Shown piece after piece: positions 22,320 through 33,330 of a stretch of 64,000 nucleotides of DNA (position 1 is its first letter; the number at the start of each line of letters is the position of its first letter). The DNA is from Azolla caroliniana (lineage: Eukaryota > Polypodiophyta), in NCBI GenBank assembly GCA_043228905.1, contig JBHGNT010000016.1:11408001-11472000 (forward strand), in the 5' to 3' direction. The translations under genes and the position numbers were made by a program. The notes beneath the pieces are model-generated. The model ran no database searches. It saw only the letters and a list, made by a program, of their open reading frames with translations, and had not been told where the DNA came from.

Positions 22320-23425
22320 AATGTATAGAAATGTCCTTCGATCTCTTTGCTTTCTAAAGAAGTAGATTGTCTCAATTCTAATTGGTCACGTGAGTTTGCA
22401 TGTTGTAGTTCCAGTTTGGCACCATGATATTTGCAAGATTTGGGTTGGGAGGTCATTTCAGGAAATTTTTATCCTGTCCATGTAAGATTTACGGTCATCT
22501 GTGTATGCATCGAGATTCTCGTTGTAACGAGGCAGATATAGCCCACCATGGTTCTTATGATGAATGTTTCAAATTTAAGGCTACCCATAAGCCTCTCAAT
22601 TCATAAAAAAACCATTATGTATTTATGATACACTTTTTAACTAATTGGTATTTTTAATAGGATTTTATGACTTTGCTTTTATGTCCCTTTCATTACTGCT
22701 ACAAGAATTGTGTGAATGAAACTCAAAACACTCATCCCCTCTCCAAGCTATACGTTAGTCTCATGTTTAGACTTGTAAGCATAAATAATAACAGTCACTT
22801 GGTTATCTCAAGTGGCCCTAAATGAGATGGATGTAGAAAATATTATAGTTGAGTATCAACGTACTATTGTGGATCACATGACCCACAAATAAATTGGTAA
22901 TGATTTTATAAAACACATCTTGAAGCATGATTGGGCCAGAAATGCAACTGAAACGTTTTGCTTGGCATTCATAGCTAGTGACAGACACAATTGGCATGTA
23001 TTGCTTGATCATCAATTTTTAACCTCTAAAAATCTATACCTGAAGTTGGTAGGTTTGGAGTTTCATTGGCATTGCTTTCTTTTAGTGGAGAAAGTTGAAT
23101 CATGTTTAGGTTGGTTGTAGACATTTACACTACCCTATTTGCCCTTTTAGGAATACTACTCCTTTATTTGGTTATGGAGATGTTTAGGTTTGATTGACAT
23201 TGTCTCTATATTTTCATATTAGTGTTGTACCTTATAAAACAGTTGCACCATTGTTCACTACTTTACCATATAAAGTAGTTGCACCATTGTTACAAGTGTA
23301 GTAAAGCTCTAGCTTCATACTTACATGTCTCCTTTTCGAAACCCAAGGTATGATCCATGTTGTAACTCAGTGGTATGTAGGAGTTGACGACAACAGTTTA
23401 GGGTTCCTATTTTTTGAAGGTGAAG
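22320..23425. other. Intergenic, no recognisable feature
   Basis: AT-rich sequence without a convincing ORF. A short duplicated phrase (GTTGCACCATTGTT) lies near 23240-23290. Confidence 0.5.
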
Positions 23426-23429
23426 AGCT

Positions 23430-24141
23430 TTGCCAAACGGGAGGCAGGCGGAAAAATCAAGTGCCTAAGGTTCGATGGCGGAAAATAGTACTTTTCTGAC
23501 TAGTTCTTGACTTATCTACAAAAAGAGGGAATCCAACGCGAATTCTCTTGCAGATACACACCTTAGTAGAACAGCATGGCCGCACGGAAGAGTCGGACGA
23601 TCACAATGCTTGAGGAGAAATAATGCTCAAGTTCTATTGGGCCAAAGCGGTCAGAACAACTGTGTACCTTCAGAGTCAGACATCTGCAACTAGAGGAAGT
23701 GTTGCCACACAAGTTGTACTTTAGGAAGAAGCCGAACTTGGCACACTTGAGGGTGTTTGGCAACATCACATATGTGCATGTGCCGAAAGAGAAGTAGTCG
23801 AAGCTGGATGTCAAAGTCGAGAAATGTATCTTGGTCGGCGACGCAGATGAGCAAAAGGGTTATAAGTGTTATAACCTCTGAACCAAAGAGGTTCGAGTAA
23901 GCCGAGATGTTGTGTTTGACGAATCGGCTTCGTGGTACCAAACTCCGACCAATCTGACCCCCATTAACTCCATTCCGAATTCTAAGGATGAGGCCATTAA
24001 GGCTGAGATGCCATTGGATGTGGAGGAAGAAATCGACACTCTAGAGATGACGTCTAATCTATCAAATGATCCAAGATCTTGGTATATGAATGTCATTCGA
24101 CCTGCCATATCGACACTAGCAATATCGGAAATACAAAATTA
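23430..24141 (+). pseudogene. Copia integrase remnant
   Basis: Across several frames it reads KIKCLRFDGGK, QREFSCRYTP and HVPKEK, then a DEQKGYKCYN-like and a VSRDVVFDESASWY segment. These are the copia B/D integrase core and its C-terminal linker. There are many stops. It continues after the plastid-derived insert at about 24866. Confidence 0.75.
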
Positions 24142-24179
24142 GCTCCCTTCTCTATTGATACAATCAGAATGTCTATTTC

Positions 24180-24346
24180 AAACCTCGACCATTGACATGC
24201 GGATGGCATTCTCCGCTACAGCTTGGGCAACGAATGGTGTACTCTTGCGGGTACCCTTGAATCCGGAAGCACCAACAGAACACCAAAGAATTATTGATCC
24301 TCAAACATCCGTGATTGTAATAGTGGTATTATTGAAACTCGAGTCC
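24180..24346 (-). pseudogene. rps11: Plastid-derived rps11 fragment
   Basis: The minus strand encodes FNNTTITITDV, then a stop, then [20 protein letters not shown] and [15 protein letters not shown]. This is the central part of plastid ribosomal protein S11, whose usual text is FNNTIVTVTDVRG and GFKGTRRGTPFAAQ. The in-frame TGA is where Arg (CGA) is usual. It could be a nuclear C-to-T change, or a plastid site normally restored by U-to-C RNA editing, as in ferns and hornworts. There is no start or end, so it cannot function. Confidence 0.75.
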
Positions 24347-24369
24347 CTCGAGAAGACTCAATTATACCG

Positions 24370-24527
24370 GTCCTTTTTAAGCCATTCAAATAAGTTGGTC
24401 GATTCTGAACAATAATAATATCTTTCGGTTTGCAACAATAACTAGGTACATCCACAATATGATCGTTGATTGAATAGAAACTACTGAAGTGACTTTCTTT
24501 TTTAATCACTTCAACCTTAGTGATCAT
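24370..24527 (-). pseudogene. rps4: Plastid-derived rps4 fragment
   Basis: The minus strand encodes INDHIVDVPSYCCKPKDIII. This is the S4 RNA-binding domain of plastid ribosomal protein S4, usually [20 protein letters not shown]. Both ends are missing. It lies about 25 bp from the rps11 piece on the same strand. These genes are not neighbours in usual plastid maps, so the insert is rearranged or a mosaic. Confidence 0.7.
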
Positions 24528-24865
24528 ATTTACTCATTATGCATTGAGTATCCGTTTCTTCTTCATCATTCTAAAGATAATAGAAAAAAGCTTGCATTTC
24601 AGTTATCTTACTCAAAATGTCCAATATGTCAGATTTCATTCAATTCTTTTATCCCAATGGTATCTCAGAATATTATTTTGGCTTCTTCACTCCATATTGT
24701 AGGGTGGATCTGTCGGTTAGTTGGAGACCTCCCTCCGAACTGCACGTACGACTCTCATCGAATACATCTTTCCATATGATTGAATAGAAACTACTGAAGT
24801 GACTTTCTTTTTCAATCACTTCAATCTTAGTGATCATATTTACTCATTATGCATTGAGTATCGGG
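24464..24865. repeat. 93-bp direct repeat flanking plastid-like DNA
   Basis: About 24470-24556 and 24778-24864 share GATTGAATAGAAACTACTGA and the rest through CATTATGCATTGAGTATC with two differences. The repeat contains part of the rps4 fragment and brackets a segment with a group II intron-like hairpin. Confidence 0.85.
24737..24771 (-). ncRNA. Group II intron domain V-like hairpin (organellar remnant)
   Basis: On the minus strand GTATTCGATGAGAGTCGTAC and the trailing GTGCAGTTCGGAGGGAGG closely follow the domain V pattern of plastid group II introns (CGATGAAAGTCG stem, a CG bulge, then ACGGTTC). Two or three pairs in the lower stem are lost, and the AGC triad is not kept. The host gene is unknown. 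Confidence 0.5.
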
Positions 24866-25230
24866 GCCATGCCCGAAGTCGTTAGCTCAACCGCAAGGAG
24901 AGGGAGGAGAGTCCGATCTCATTTTGGCTAAGTGGGCCAAATGAGGGGATGAGCCAGAATGGTCTGCCAAATGAAGAACCGATGAGCAATGAAGCCTTGG
25001 TCGTGCAGTCCCCACGTTAGAAGCCGAGGAGACAGTTTATGTGGAAAGAGAAGGGGAAGATGAAAATGTCGGAATATGTCATAGAGGTCGGTGCATCTTC
25101 AGTTTGTTGACTGGAAAAGTTCCTCTACGAACTAAAACAACGCCCTCGAGCCTGGAACACAAAGATCACGCAAAGATTGCATCAAATGGGGTTTCAACCA
25201 TCGAAATCAGACCCCAACAATCTCTTTGTC
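24866..25230 (+). pseudogene. Copia linker and RT remnant
   Basis: It resumes the copia text with ESPISFWLSGPNEG-like sequence, then KPRRQFMWKEKGKMKM-like and YELKQRPRAWNTKITQRLHQMGF, as in copia B and D RT. It shows that the plastid-like segment lies inside an old copia copy. Confidence 0.7.
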
Positions 25231-26013
25231 CTGTCTTGGAGAATGTGCATTCCTAGGATCTGTCTTGCTAGACCCATATCCTTCATTGAGAATGACTCAC
25301 TCAAGGCTTTCTTTAGGATTCTGATCTTGATATGGTCCCGTCCAACAATTAGCATGTCGTCCACGTACAACAAGAGGACGAGGGAGTCTCCTCCGCTGAA
25401 CTTCTTCACAAATATGTAGTGATGGGCCTGCATTTTTTGGTACCCTTGGTCGGCCATGAAGGATTCGAACTTCCGGTACCATTGTCGGGGAGCCTGCTTG
25501 AGTCCGTAAAGGCTTTTCCTCAACTTGCATACCAAGTTCTCCTTCCCCTTTTTGAGGAATCCTTCTAATTGCTACATATATATCTCCTCTTTAAGATCAC
25601 CATGGAGAAAGGTCGTTTTGACATCCAACTGCTCGACTTCAAGGTCCATGCTAGTCGCTATGCTCAACACTGTCTCGATGGATGTTATCTTCATCACCAA
25701 GGCAAAAATCTCGTCGAAATCTCGTCCTTTCTTCTGTTAGAAGCCCTTCACCACAATGTAGGCTTTATACCTTGGTGGATTCTGCCATCTCCTGATTTTA
25801 GTTATACACCCAATTATTTCGAAGCGTCGTCTTTCCTTTTGGCAACTCCGTCAGCTTGTATGTGTGGTTCTCATGCAAGGAATCCATTTCATCCTGCATG
25901 ACACTTAGCCACTCTCTATTGTGGGTGTCCCTCCTTGCTTCCTCAAAGCTTTCCGACTCCCCCTCATCGGTTAACATGACATATTCCTTCTCCGGAAATC
26001 TTCGGGGGGCCAC
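25194..26013 (-). pseudogene. Second copia lineage RT fragment, minus strand
   Basis: VCKLRKSLYGLKQAPRQWYR, LLYVDDMLIVG and FSMKDMGLARQILGM mark the RT palm. Upstream is REWLSVMQDEMDSLHENHTY and LPKGKTTLRNNWVYN. A frameshift separates the two ORFs (25194-25535 and 25798-26013). It is clearly a different copia lineage from A, B and D, and lies head to head with the plus-strand remnant. Confidence 0.8.
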
Positions 26014-26016
26014 CTA

Positions 26017-26480
26017 TTATCCAATGATAATTGGAGTTATCAAAGCCAAGTAGTAAGCAAGAAATAAACCACTTCTAACTCTCAAGTCCTGATTTTTGGA
26101 ATGGCTCTTAGCATAATGAACATAATCTTTAAGAGAAGAAGTTTTCCAAAGAGAAAGAATTAGTAGGTTTTGCGTTATTTCAATCTCAAAAGGGGATTGA
26201 AGTAATTGTCTCTTAAAGATGTTGATGAAGTCCTCCGACTCATTGGGAAACTCTTGGGTATTGTAAACCCCAAGCAACCAAGTGGTAGCGTTACCCCCAA
26301 GGTCACAATTGACATAGGTAATTTTGGATGCAGATCTAAATGAGACTCCCAATGGCCAGACCACATACTAATGCCTTCTTTGGTGTATTCCTTTTTATCA
26401 CTTGTGTAAAGTTTCACAACAAAGAATGGTTCCCCATGTTTTTCCTCATTCATGGAAGAATTCACATGCATATCATGCAC
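26017..26480 (-). pseudogene. Possible Ty3-type gag fragment
   Basis: The minus strand encodes DLGGNATTWLLGV, SEDFINIFKRQLL and SLWKTSSLKDYVHYAKSH. This resembles the W..GL / F...F / S..DY...F spacing of gypsy Gag. The resemblance is weak and unverified, and it could also be a host fragment. Confidence 0.35.
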
Positions 26481-26847
26481 GCAAGATTCAAGAGCTCCAT
26501 AAGATTTCTAAAGCTCAAAATCCTCAATCAAGGTGGAATTGAGAACATGTTGCATGAATGGTAGTGGATGTGGCAACTGATGCCATCAATTGTGTGTCAC
26601 ATGCCATGTCGGTGTTGTTGGTTTGCACCATTAAGATGTTTGAAGAAACATGATTGGTTATATTTAAGGACTTTACATAGTAGAGTTGGAGAAGCGTTTC
26701 TCAAACAATATTGGACAAAACAATCATGTTTGTATCCCTTTAGATGTGTGAGAAATGATTCAAGAATAAGGACACTATGGTAACACTAAGTTGTTTCAAT
26801 AACCATGGGGGAGGCAATAAAATGTTTGCTCCTTATCTGTATAGTAA

Positions 26848-27684
26848 ATGACCTTGGTGGATTCCCGAGGCTCAACCATGGTGCCAACTATAAGGCATAT
26901 CCAAACACTAGAAAATAACAATGAAATGGAGCGGATTTGGAGGAGCTACATTATTTGGGGAGAGCCAGGGCAAGGGCACTTGGCACCCGGGGATTTTGTG
27001 GTAGCACAAGCTAGTAACAACCGGAAAACGGACCATGATGTTGCAAAGGTGGAACCCCACTGGAAGTTGTGGGTATGTGGTTGTCGCCCCCTCGTGGAAC
27101 TAGAATGGAACCCAGGGGATTTTGTGGTAGCACAAGCTAGTAACAACCGGAAAACGGACCATGATGTTGCAAAGGTGGAACCCCACTGGAAGTTGTGGGT
27201 ATGTGGTTGTCGCCCCCTCGTGGAACTAGAATGGAACCCAGGGGATTTTGTGGTAGCACAAGCTAGTAACAACCGGAAAACGGACCATGATGTTGCAAAG
27301 GTGGAACCCCACTGGAAGTTGTGGGTATGTGGTTGTCGCCCCCTCGTGGAACTAGAATGGAACCCAGGGGATTTTGTGGTAGCACAAGCTAGTAACAACC
27401 CGAAAACGGACCATGATGTTGCAAAGGTGGAACCCCACTGGAAGTTGTGGGTATGTGGTTGTCGCCCCCTCGTGGAACTAGAATGGAACCCAGGGGATTT
27501 TGTGGTAGCACAAGCTAGTAACAACCGGAAAACGGACCATGATGTTGCAAAGGTGGAACCCCACTGGAAGTTGTGGGTATGTGGTTGTCGCCCCCTCGTG
27601 GAACTAGAATGGAACCCAAGGGATTTTAGGTGGAAACATGGCAGTAGACTATGCCACTTCTTCGATTACAATTTACAACACTAA
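26848..27684 (+). CDS. ORF made of five 42-residue repeats, unknown
   Basis: The 278-residue frame consists of five near-perfect units built on GDFVVAQASNNRKTDHDV and ending VELEWNP, plus short unrelated flanks. The unit is 126 bp, so the reading frame is preserved. The complementary strand is open too, for the same arithmetic reason. I see no signal peptide, no known domain, and no promoter. Whether it is expressed is unknown. The open frame could be only a by-product of tandem duplication of an open 126-bp piece. Confidence 0.35.
   Translation: MTLVDSRGSTMVPTIRHIQTLENNNEMERIWRSYIIWGEPGQGHLAPGDFVVAQASNNRKTDHDVAKVEPHWKLWVCGCRPLVELEWNPGDFVVAQASNNRKTDHDVAKVEPHWKLWVCGCRPLVELEWNPGDFVVAQASNNRKTDHDVAKVEPHWKLWVCGCRPLVELEWNPGDFVVAQASNNPKTDHDVAKVEPHWKLWVCGCRPLVELEWNPGDFVVAQASNNRKTDHDVAKVEPHWKLWVCGCRPLVELEWNPRDFRWKHGSRLCHFFDYNLQH
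26992..27621. repeat. Five-copy 126-bp tandem array
   Basis: Unit starts at 26992, 27118, 27244, 27370 and 27496, each exactly 126 bp apart, with a partial sixth at 27622. Copies are almost identical. The fourth has AACCCGAAAACGG where the others have AACCGGAAAACGG. This points to recent expansion or homogenisation. Confidence 0.95.
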
Positions 27685-27699
27685 ATTGGGTCGGGCTAT

Positions 27700-28293
27700 A
27701 CAATTGTTGTTGGACGGTTCCCTATGCAATGGTTGGCAATATATTGGGCATCCCGAATGAGGTGCTCAGTACCTTTCGGAAATGTCTCTGGCGTCTCCTT
27801 GTTCCTAAGAAGATCAAGCTATTTTGGTGGTAGATCGACCATAACATGGTCCCTGTTGGCGAATGGCTGGCCTGATAGCTTTGCCCACTCTGTTCTTCAC
27901 CTATTGAGACTTTGAGACACTTGTTTCTTGGATTTCCCTCAAGCTCAAAGGGTATGGGACAAAGTGACTTGCTTCCTAGTTGCATGCGAAATGGAAGGAA
28001 CAACATTGTGGAGTGTGATGACTTGGATTGATCTCTCAGTTGATAGTTGGATGAATGTCTTCAATGTAGACAATTTGTGCTATGAATGCATAAGAGGTAA
28101 ACTCGTCAAGACCCAATTTGAGAGAGGCTTGAAGACTGCATCCCCTCGGTTCCAGGAGATTTGGATGTTGATCGCAGACTTCACCCTTTGCTATGTATGG
28201 AAAGCACATAGCCTAAAGGTCTTCCAAGATCTGGTATGTCCCCTAGAGGAATTGATCATGGATATATGGTTCGGGATATTAGATACATACTAG
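27700..28293 (+). pseudogene. LINE-type zf-RVT remnant
   Basis: In broken frames it reads LWRLLVPKKIKLFWW, then ETLRHLFLGFPQAQRVWDKV. This is the plant zf-RVT pattern found C-terminal to non-LTR reverse transcriptases (a W..L..P.K.KLF.W motif, then a CP...E...HLF..CP.A..VW motif). The cysteine of the usual CP is missing. An RT domain is not seen upstream, where the tandem array lies instead. Confidence 0.6.
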
Positions 28294-28875
28294 GGAAATT
28301 GGACGAGGTTTGCGGCCACTCCAACGACGTGGTCATTGCCCGTTTGCACTTCTGGAAGAAATGACGGAACACAACGATGGTGGCGTAAGGAGGAAATGGG
28401 CCGAGGTTGTACTACCAACCCCCACGCTGGTTGTTTCCTACTCACCTCCCACCCTCCCTTTGTTGTAGGCCACAAGATCCGGCTTGTATTAGCCAATGAT
28501 GAAGGGCACTAGTTTATAGCTATAGGTACCTACTTACATTAAGTATTCAGTTTGAAAGGATATGTATGCCATGATAAGGATCCTACCGATCTTGAGGAAG
28601 CAATGGACATTTTACTTTGTCATGGTCGTACATCAAAGAAGGACCATAATAAGCCCTTGTCATATATGCTTAATCCATCAAATTCACTATGAAGTGGTAG
28701 ACACTCAATGAGTTCTCAACCCATGACTCTATGAGACCAGTACCTACATGTGGATATTGTTAAAAGAAGAGTCATACAAAGGAGCAATGTTGAAAAATCC
28801 AACAAAAATAGTCCAAATTAAAGGGCAAGACTCTTGGTGACTCCAAAGGTCAGTTACTTGATATTCCTGAGGTTC
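28294..28875. other. No recognisable feature
   Basis: No ORF with a familiar motif and no repeat structure is seen. Confidence 0.45.
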
Positions 28876-28879
28876 ATAC

Positions 28880-30130
28880 TCAACATCTAAGTAGTTGTAC
28901 AAGTTCCTTTGCACATGTAATAGGACCTTATAATTTGTTTCATGCCAAGAGACTTATCAAAGGGTGTTCAATATATTTCTTATTAGATTCTAGTAGCTCA
29001 AAAAACTTCATCAATGATTGCTTAGACTTCAACGAAGTCTAAGTGATTAGACATACAAAGTTCATTTAGTGGTTGGAGTTCAATACATCAAAGGCATGAT
29101 TCATCAATTGTCGATCCATATAGATACTTACATAAAGAAACTAGAATTTCATGTCATGAGTCTTATATCCACTGATGCAATAGTTGGTTATCCATTGTCT
29201 TTGCAGAAATCCTCTTTATTCAAAGATTGGGTGAACCATTTAATATTGCTTTCACTAAATGATTCTCAACACTTTATTCAATGTGTCAAATCTTCGTTCA
29301 TCTCTTGTCTTTTAAGTGCATTTTTTCTTTTCTTTTTGTTGGAAAATGTATTGTTGTGTACTTGAACCTAATCTCCACATATATGATATATCAAGTGATG
29401 AGGATCAATTAACAAGTTCTTGATTCATTCTTAAGGAACTACCAAAAGGGCATGCCTAAGGAACTACCAAAAGGGTTACCTCCTAAATGTGTTATTGACA
29501 ATTATATTGATCCCATTTTGGGTATAACACTCATTAGTATTCATCTCTATCAACTTAGTCAAATTGAAGAAGGTGAAATTGCTTCAGAACCTGAGGAGTA
29601 CTTAAGGATGAGTCATCTACATTATAGTAAATCACTTTGGGGTGCACTAGTCCTCTTGGTGAATAAAAACAAAGGAACTTGACAATTATGTATTTCTTAT
29701 CAACGATTGAATAAAGTCACCATTACGCATAGTTTTTCCTTGCCTTATGCTAATGATTTGATTGATCTTCTACAAGGAGCTAAATGTTTTTTTAAGATTA
29801 ATTTGAGAATTGGTTATCGCCAAATTCATATAGCTAAAAATTATCTTCCAAAGACAACATTTTCCAAATGCTATAACCATTACGAATTCTAACAATGCCT
29901 TTTGGTTTGACTAATTCTCTTGCCACTTTTTGACAAGAACTTGGGGACTATGTATCAACTATCACCAATTGAATAGTTATTCCTTGCCTCGAGCAATTGA
30001 TTTGATAGATCATCTACAAGGAGCTAAACATATTTCTAAATTTGATTTGAGAACTAGTTATCACTAGATTCACATTGCTAAAAATAATATTCCAAAAATG
30101 GCATTTCATACACATTAATGCAACGATATC
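28880..30130 (+). pseudogene. Decayed gypsy protease-RT remnants (two copies of the RT segment)
   Basis: LLDSSSSKNFINDCLD-like text marks a retropepsin. Then come LPPKCVIDNYIDPILG-like, WGALVLLVNKNKGT, ISYQRLNKVTITHSFSLPYA, LLQGAKCFFKINLRIGYRQI and PKTTFSKCYNHYEF, the Ty3 RT fingers and palm. At about 29935-30120 a second, more decayed copy repeats the INYHQLN and HLQGAKHISKFDLRTSYH part. There is no catalytic YxDD box and many stops. Confidence 0.75.
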
Positions 30131-30536
30131 GAAATGTGCGTTTTTCAATAACTCAATTAATTATCTTGGGCATTTGATCACCAAACAACATGTGAAAATT
30201 TATCCTTCTTAAATTAATTGTCTTGGATATTTGATCACTAAAACACTTGTGAAAATTGATCCTTCTTAAATTATATTGGACATTTGATCAGTAAATGATA
30301 TGTGAAAATTTATCCTTCTTAATTAGATAAAGTCAAAATTTAGTCTACTCCCATCTAGTGTTGCCTTTTGACGGCTAATATTGCATGTCATGAGAATGGT
30401 ATTCCAAATTTTTTGCCTTGTAAAAAAAAATGCCCTTCAAAAAGTAAATACATCGAATATTTGTACAAAACAATATATTATACATGTCTATCCTTTGCAT
30501 CTTTCCAAATTTCATGTACAGGATCCCATTGTATTT
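30131..30536. other. Short internal repeats, no gene
   Basis: The phrase CATTTGATCA..AA..TGTGAAAATT(T/G)ATCCTTCTTAA occurs three times between about 30170 and 30325 at spacings near 65 bp. It is probably decayed gypsy sequence between two RT motifs. Confidence 0.5.
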
Positions 30537-30950
30537 TGTTGAGCGGCAAGCTCAAGTGGAGCCGGATCGGTTGGATAAGCCTAAGCCGGTGAGCAAGATG
30601 GATCAGTAAGCCGGTGAGCAATCGAGCCGGCAAGCAACAGAGCCGGTGAGCTGGGGAGCCAGTTAGCCGGATCCAATCGATAACCGGAATCCTAGTATTA
30701 GTTTAGACTACTAGGCAGTTATAGTCTCGTCGTAAGTGTCAGATGCTTGTGTGAGCATTGAAGTACGCGGTACTTTTGTCAGTCCCACGAGGACTTGTAT
30801 AAATAGTGCTACTCAACATAGTTGTAAGTGTAGAGTTTTTATATTGTTTTGAATATAGCTTTTACGTTCTGCTCTCTCTGTCTCTCCCGTGCACTTTGTG
30901 TATTATCTGCTTTCTCTGTTTTCTAACGCTTCCGCAAGTAATCGTTTTCA
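30537..30950 (+). repeat. 5' LTR of copia B
   Basis: Begins TGTTGAGCGGCAAGCTC and ends ATCGTTTTCA. It contains repeated GAGCCGG/GCCGGTGAGC words and a TATAAATAG box at about 30799. Confidence 0.92.
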
Positions 30951-30965
30951 TGGTATCAAAGCGCG
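30951..30965 (+). promoter_or_regulatory. Primer-binding site of copia B
   Basis: TGGTATCAAAGCGCG directly follows the LTR. It differs by one base from the initiator tRNA-Met complement seen in copia D. Confidence 0.8.
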
Positions 30966-31043
30966 AGGGTTGAGAACCTCTGCAACTGACAAATGCTTGA
31001 AAGAAAACCCTAACAGGTTGTAAGAACAACAGACAGAGAAGTG

Positions 31044-31860
31044 ATGGATAGAGGAATGGCTAGCTCGCTCCCTGTGCAGAAACTCGACAGATCCAACTAC
31101 GCATCTTGGTCGTACAAGATGCACTAGTACCTGCTTGGGCATGGCTACTGGAGTTTCGTCGAAGGAGCCAACGAAACAGCACTTGATGCGACACATAAGG
31201 ATTTCCCAGTGTGGGAACAATTGGCAAGTAGAGTGATGTACTGCTTCGCGTCCAGTGTCGGAGACCAGCTGCCGAGCCACATCCGAGACGCCAAGACGCC
31301 GAAGGAGGCTTGGGGAAACCTGAAGAAGGTTTTCGCCGTGAGCACTACAACTCGGAAGCTGCAACTCCGATAGGAGTTGAGCAATGTCCGATAGAAGGAC
31401 ATGTCGGTGGTGGATTACACGGCCCGGATCAAAGAGATCTATGACTCGCTTGTCTCTATCAACGTTACCGTAGAGGAAGATGAGATGGTACAGGTCTGTC
31501 TTGGGGGCCTAACATCTAAGTTCAGAGTGTTCCGAACGGCGGTATGTACAAGGGAGAATACGCCGTCATTTTTTGACTTACAGTAGATGCTCCTTGTAGA
31601 GGAGAACCACGCCGGTGTGTCAACTAGTGCACCCATTGACAACTGGATGTTGTACATGAAAGCGGATCGGTCCCATGGGTGTGGTGGACGAGGCGGGTTG
31701 GCACACAATGGAGGTGGCCGACAAGTCCAGGAACAAAGGCACATAGAACGTGCCGACAACAGTTCCGGACCCTCCGGGAGCAGGGGGGGTCATGGCGGCA
31801 CCGGAATATGGCAAGAGAAGACTGCAACGGAATGCTAGTACTATGGCAAAAAGGGCCACA
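31044..31860 (+). pseudogene. Copia B Gag
   Basis: It starts MDRGMASSLPVQKLDRSNYA and follows the UBN2-type Gag of copia D closely: WEQLASRVMYCF, TPKEAWGNLKKVF, EDEMVQVCLGGL and MLLVEENHAG. Five stop codons interrupt a single frame, at sites where copia D has mostly Gln. The zinc knuckle is damaged, with the second Cys of C-X2-C changed to Tyr. Confidence 0.85.
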
Positions 31861-33330
31861 GAGAAAACGAGTGCTGGAGAAAACGCGCCGATTCGGACAA
31901 ATTTGGATCCAACAAGGCTAGCAAGGATGGTCGGCAAAGCTCGCACTACGCGAAGGGATCGGGAGGATCCAAGAACGGTAACGGGCCAGCCTTGGTGATG
32001 AAGCACGAGGCGAACTCGATGAAGAAGACCACTTCCAAATCGGAGGAAGTGTGGTATGTTGATTCCGGTGCGTTGAACCATATGACGAGCCACAAAGAGT
32101 GGTTCTCCTTTTTGGAGAAACCGGATCAACCAGGAGTAGTCGAAACCGGAGATGACACTCCTCACCCAATCGTGCACGTCGGACAGAAGGGGAAGCTGAT
32201 GAACGTATTACATGTTCCGACAATCACGAAGAACCTGGTGTTGGTCAGACAGATCGTCGACCAAGGGATGCAGGTGCGGTTTATGCACCTCGGGTGCTTC
32301 ATCGAGGAAGAGGGCCAGATTATTGCGCAAGGGCGCAGAGACGGGAGGATGTTTATCCTCAACACCAATGACGTCGGCACCGCTCTGTTTGCAAAAAGAC
32401 AGAAGTTCGAATCGGACATCGACCTGTGGCACAAGCGGATAGGCCATGTCAATTACTAGAGGCTTCAAGACCTGTAAACGAAACAAGTTGTTTTTGGTTT
32501 GCCGAAGTTCAGCGGCCGGAAGGCCCAAGTATGTGAAGCCTGCCAACTCGGGAAGCAACACCGGCTTCCATTCCCTACCGAACGTAACCGGAGCCGTAAC
32601 AAGCTCGACCTTATCCATTCTGATGTGTGGGGACCGGCCCAGAATGTTAGTCTTGGCGGGAGTCGATATTTCGTCTCCTTCATCAACGACTATACGCGTC
32701 ACACATGGATCTACCTCATTGAGCGGAAGAGTGAAGTCTTCGAGTGTTTCTGGAGTCTCCAAATCATGGTGGAACGGGAATCGGAGAGGAAGATCAAATG
32801 CCTGCGGTCGGATGGCGGAAAAGAATACTTTTCCGGCCAATTCAACAGTTATCTGTAGCAAAAGGGAATTCAGCGAGAGTTCAGCTGCAGATACATACCG
32901 CAACAGAACGGTGTTGCCAAAAGGAAGAACCGGCCGCTTATTGATGCGGCAAGGGCAATGCTAGAGGAGAAGAGCATGCCCAAATTCTACTGGGCGGAGG
33001 TAGTCTGAACGGCTGCCTACATCCAGAACCGGATCGATGACAAGGTGTCAGCTCACGAGCTGTATTTCGGACGCAAGCTGAATTTGAGACACCTTAAGAT
33101 CTTCGGTAGCATTGCATATGTGCATGTACCGGATGAGAAGCGGAGGAAGCTGGATGCAAAATCGAAAAAATGCATCCTAGTCGGCTATGCTCAAGAGCAA
33201 AAGGGTTATAATTGCTATAACCCCCAGACAAAGCAGGTCCGAGTTAGTCGAGATGTCGAGTTCGATGAATCGGCATCGTGGTACTCCTTACCGACTCCGA
33301 CTTCCGAATCTGACCCAATGCCAGAGGATG
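31861..33330 (+). pseudogene. Copia B protease and integrase
   Basis: The protease motif is VDSGALNHMTSHKEW. It is followed by the zinc-binding region LWHKRIGHVNY and CEACQLGKQHRLPFP. The catalytic core has FVSFINDYTRHTW (Asn replaces the first Asp), RSDGGKEYFS and QNGVAKRKN (Lys replaces the catalytic Glu). Three or more nonsense codons lie in this frame. Even if the stops were read through, the active-site changes would disable it. Confidence 0.85.

Noticed and set aside
26946-27524. 192-codon minus-strand ORF in the 126-bp array
   Set aside because: It is open only because a unit divisible by three is repeated. It is a shadow of the plus-strand repeat, with no codon or motif support.
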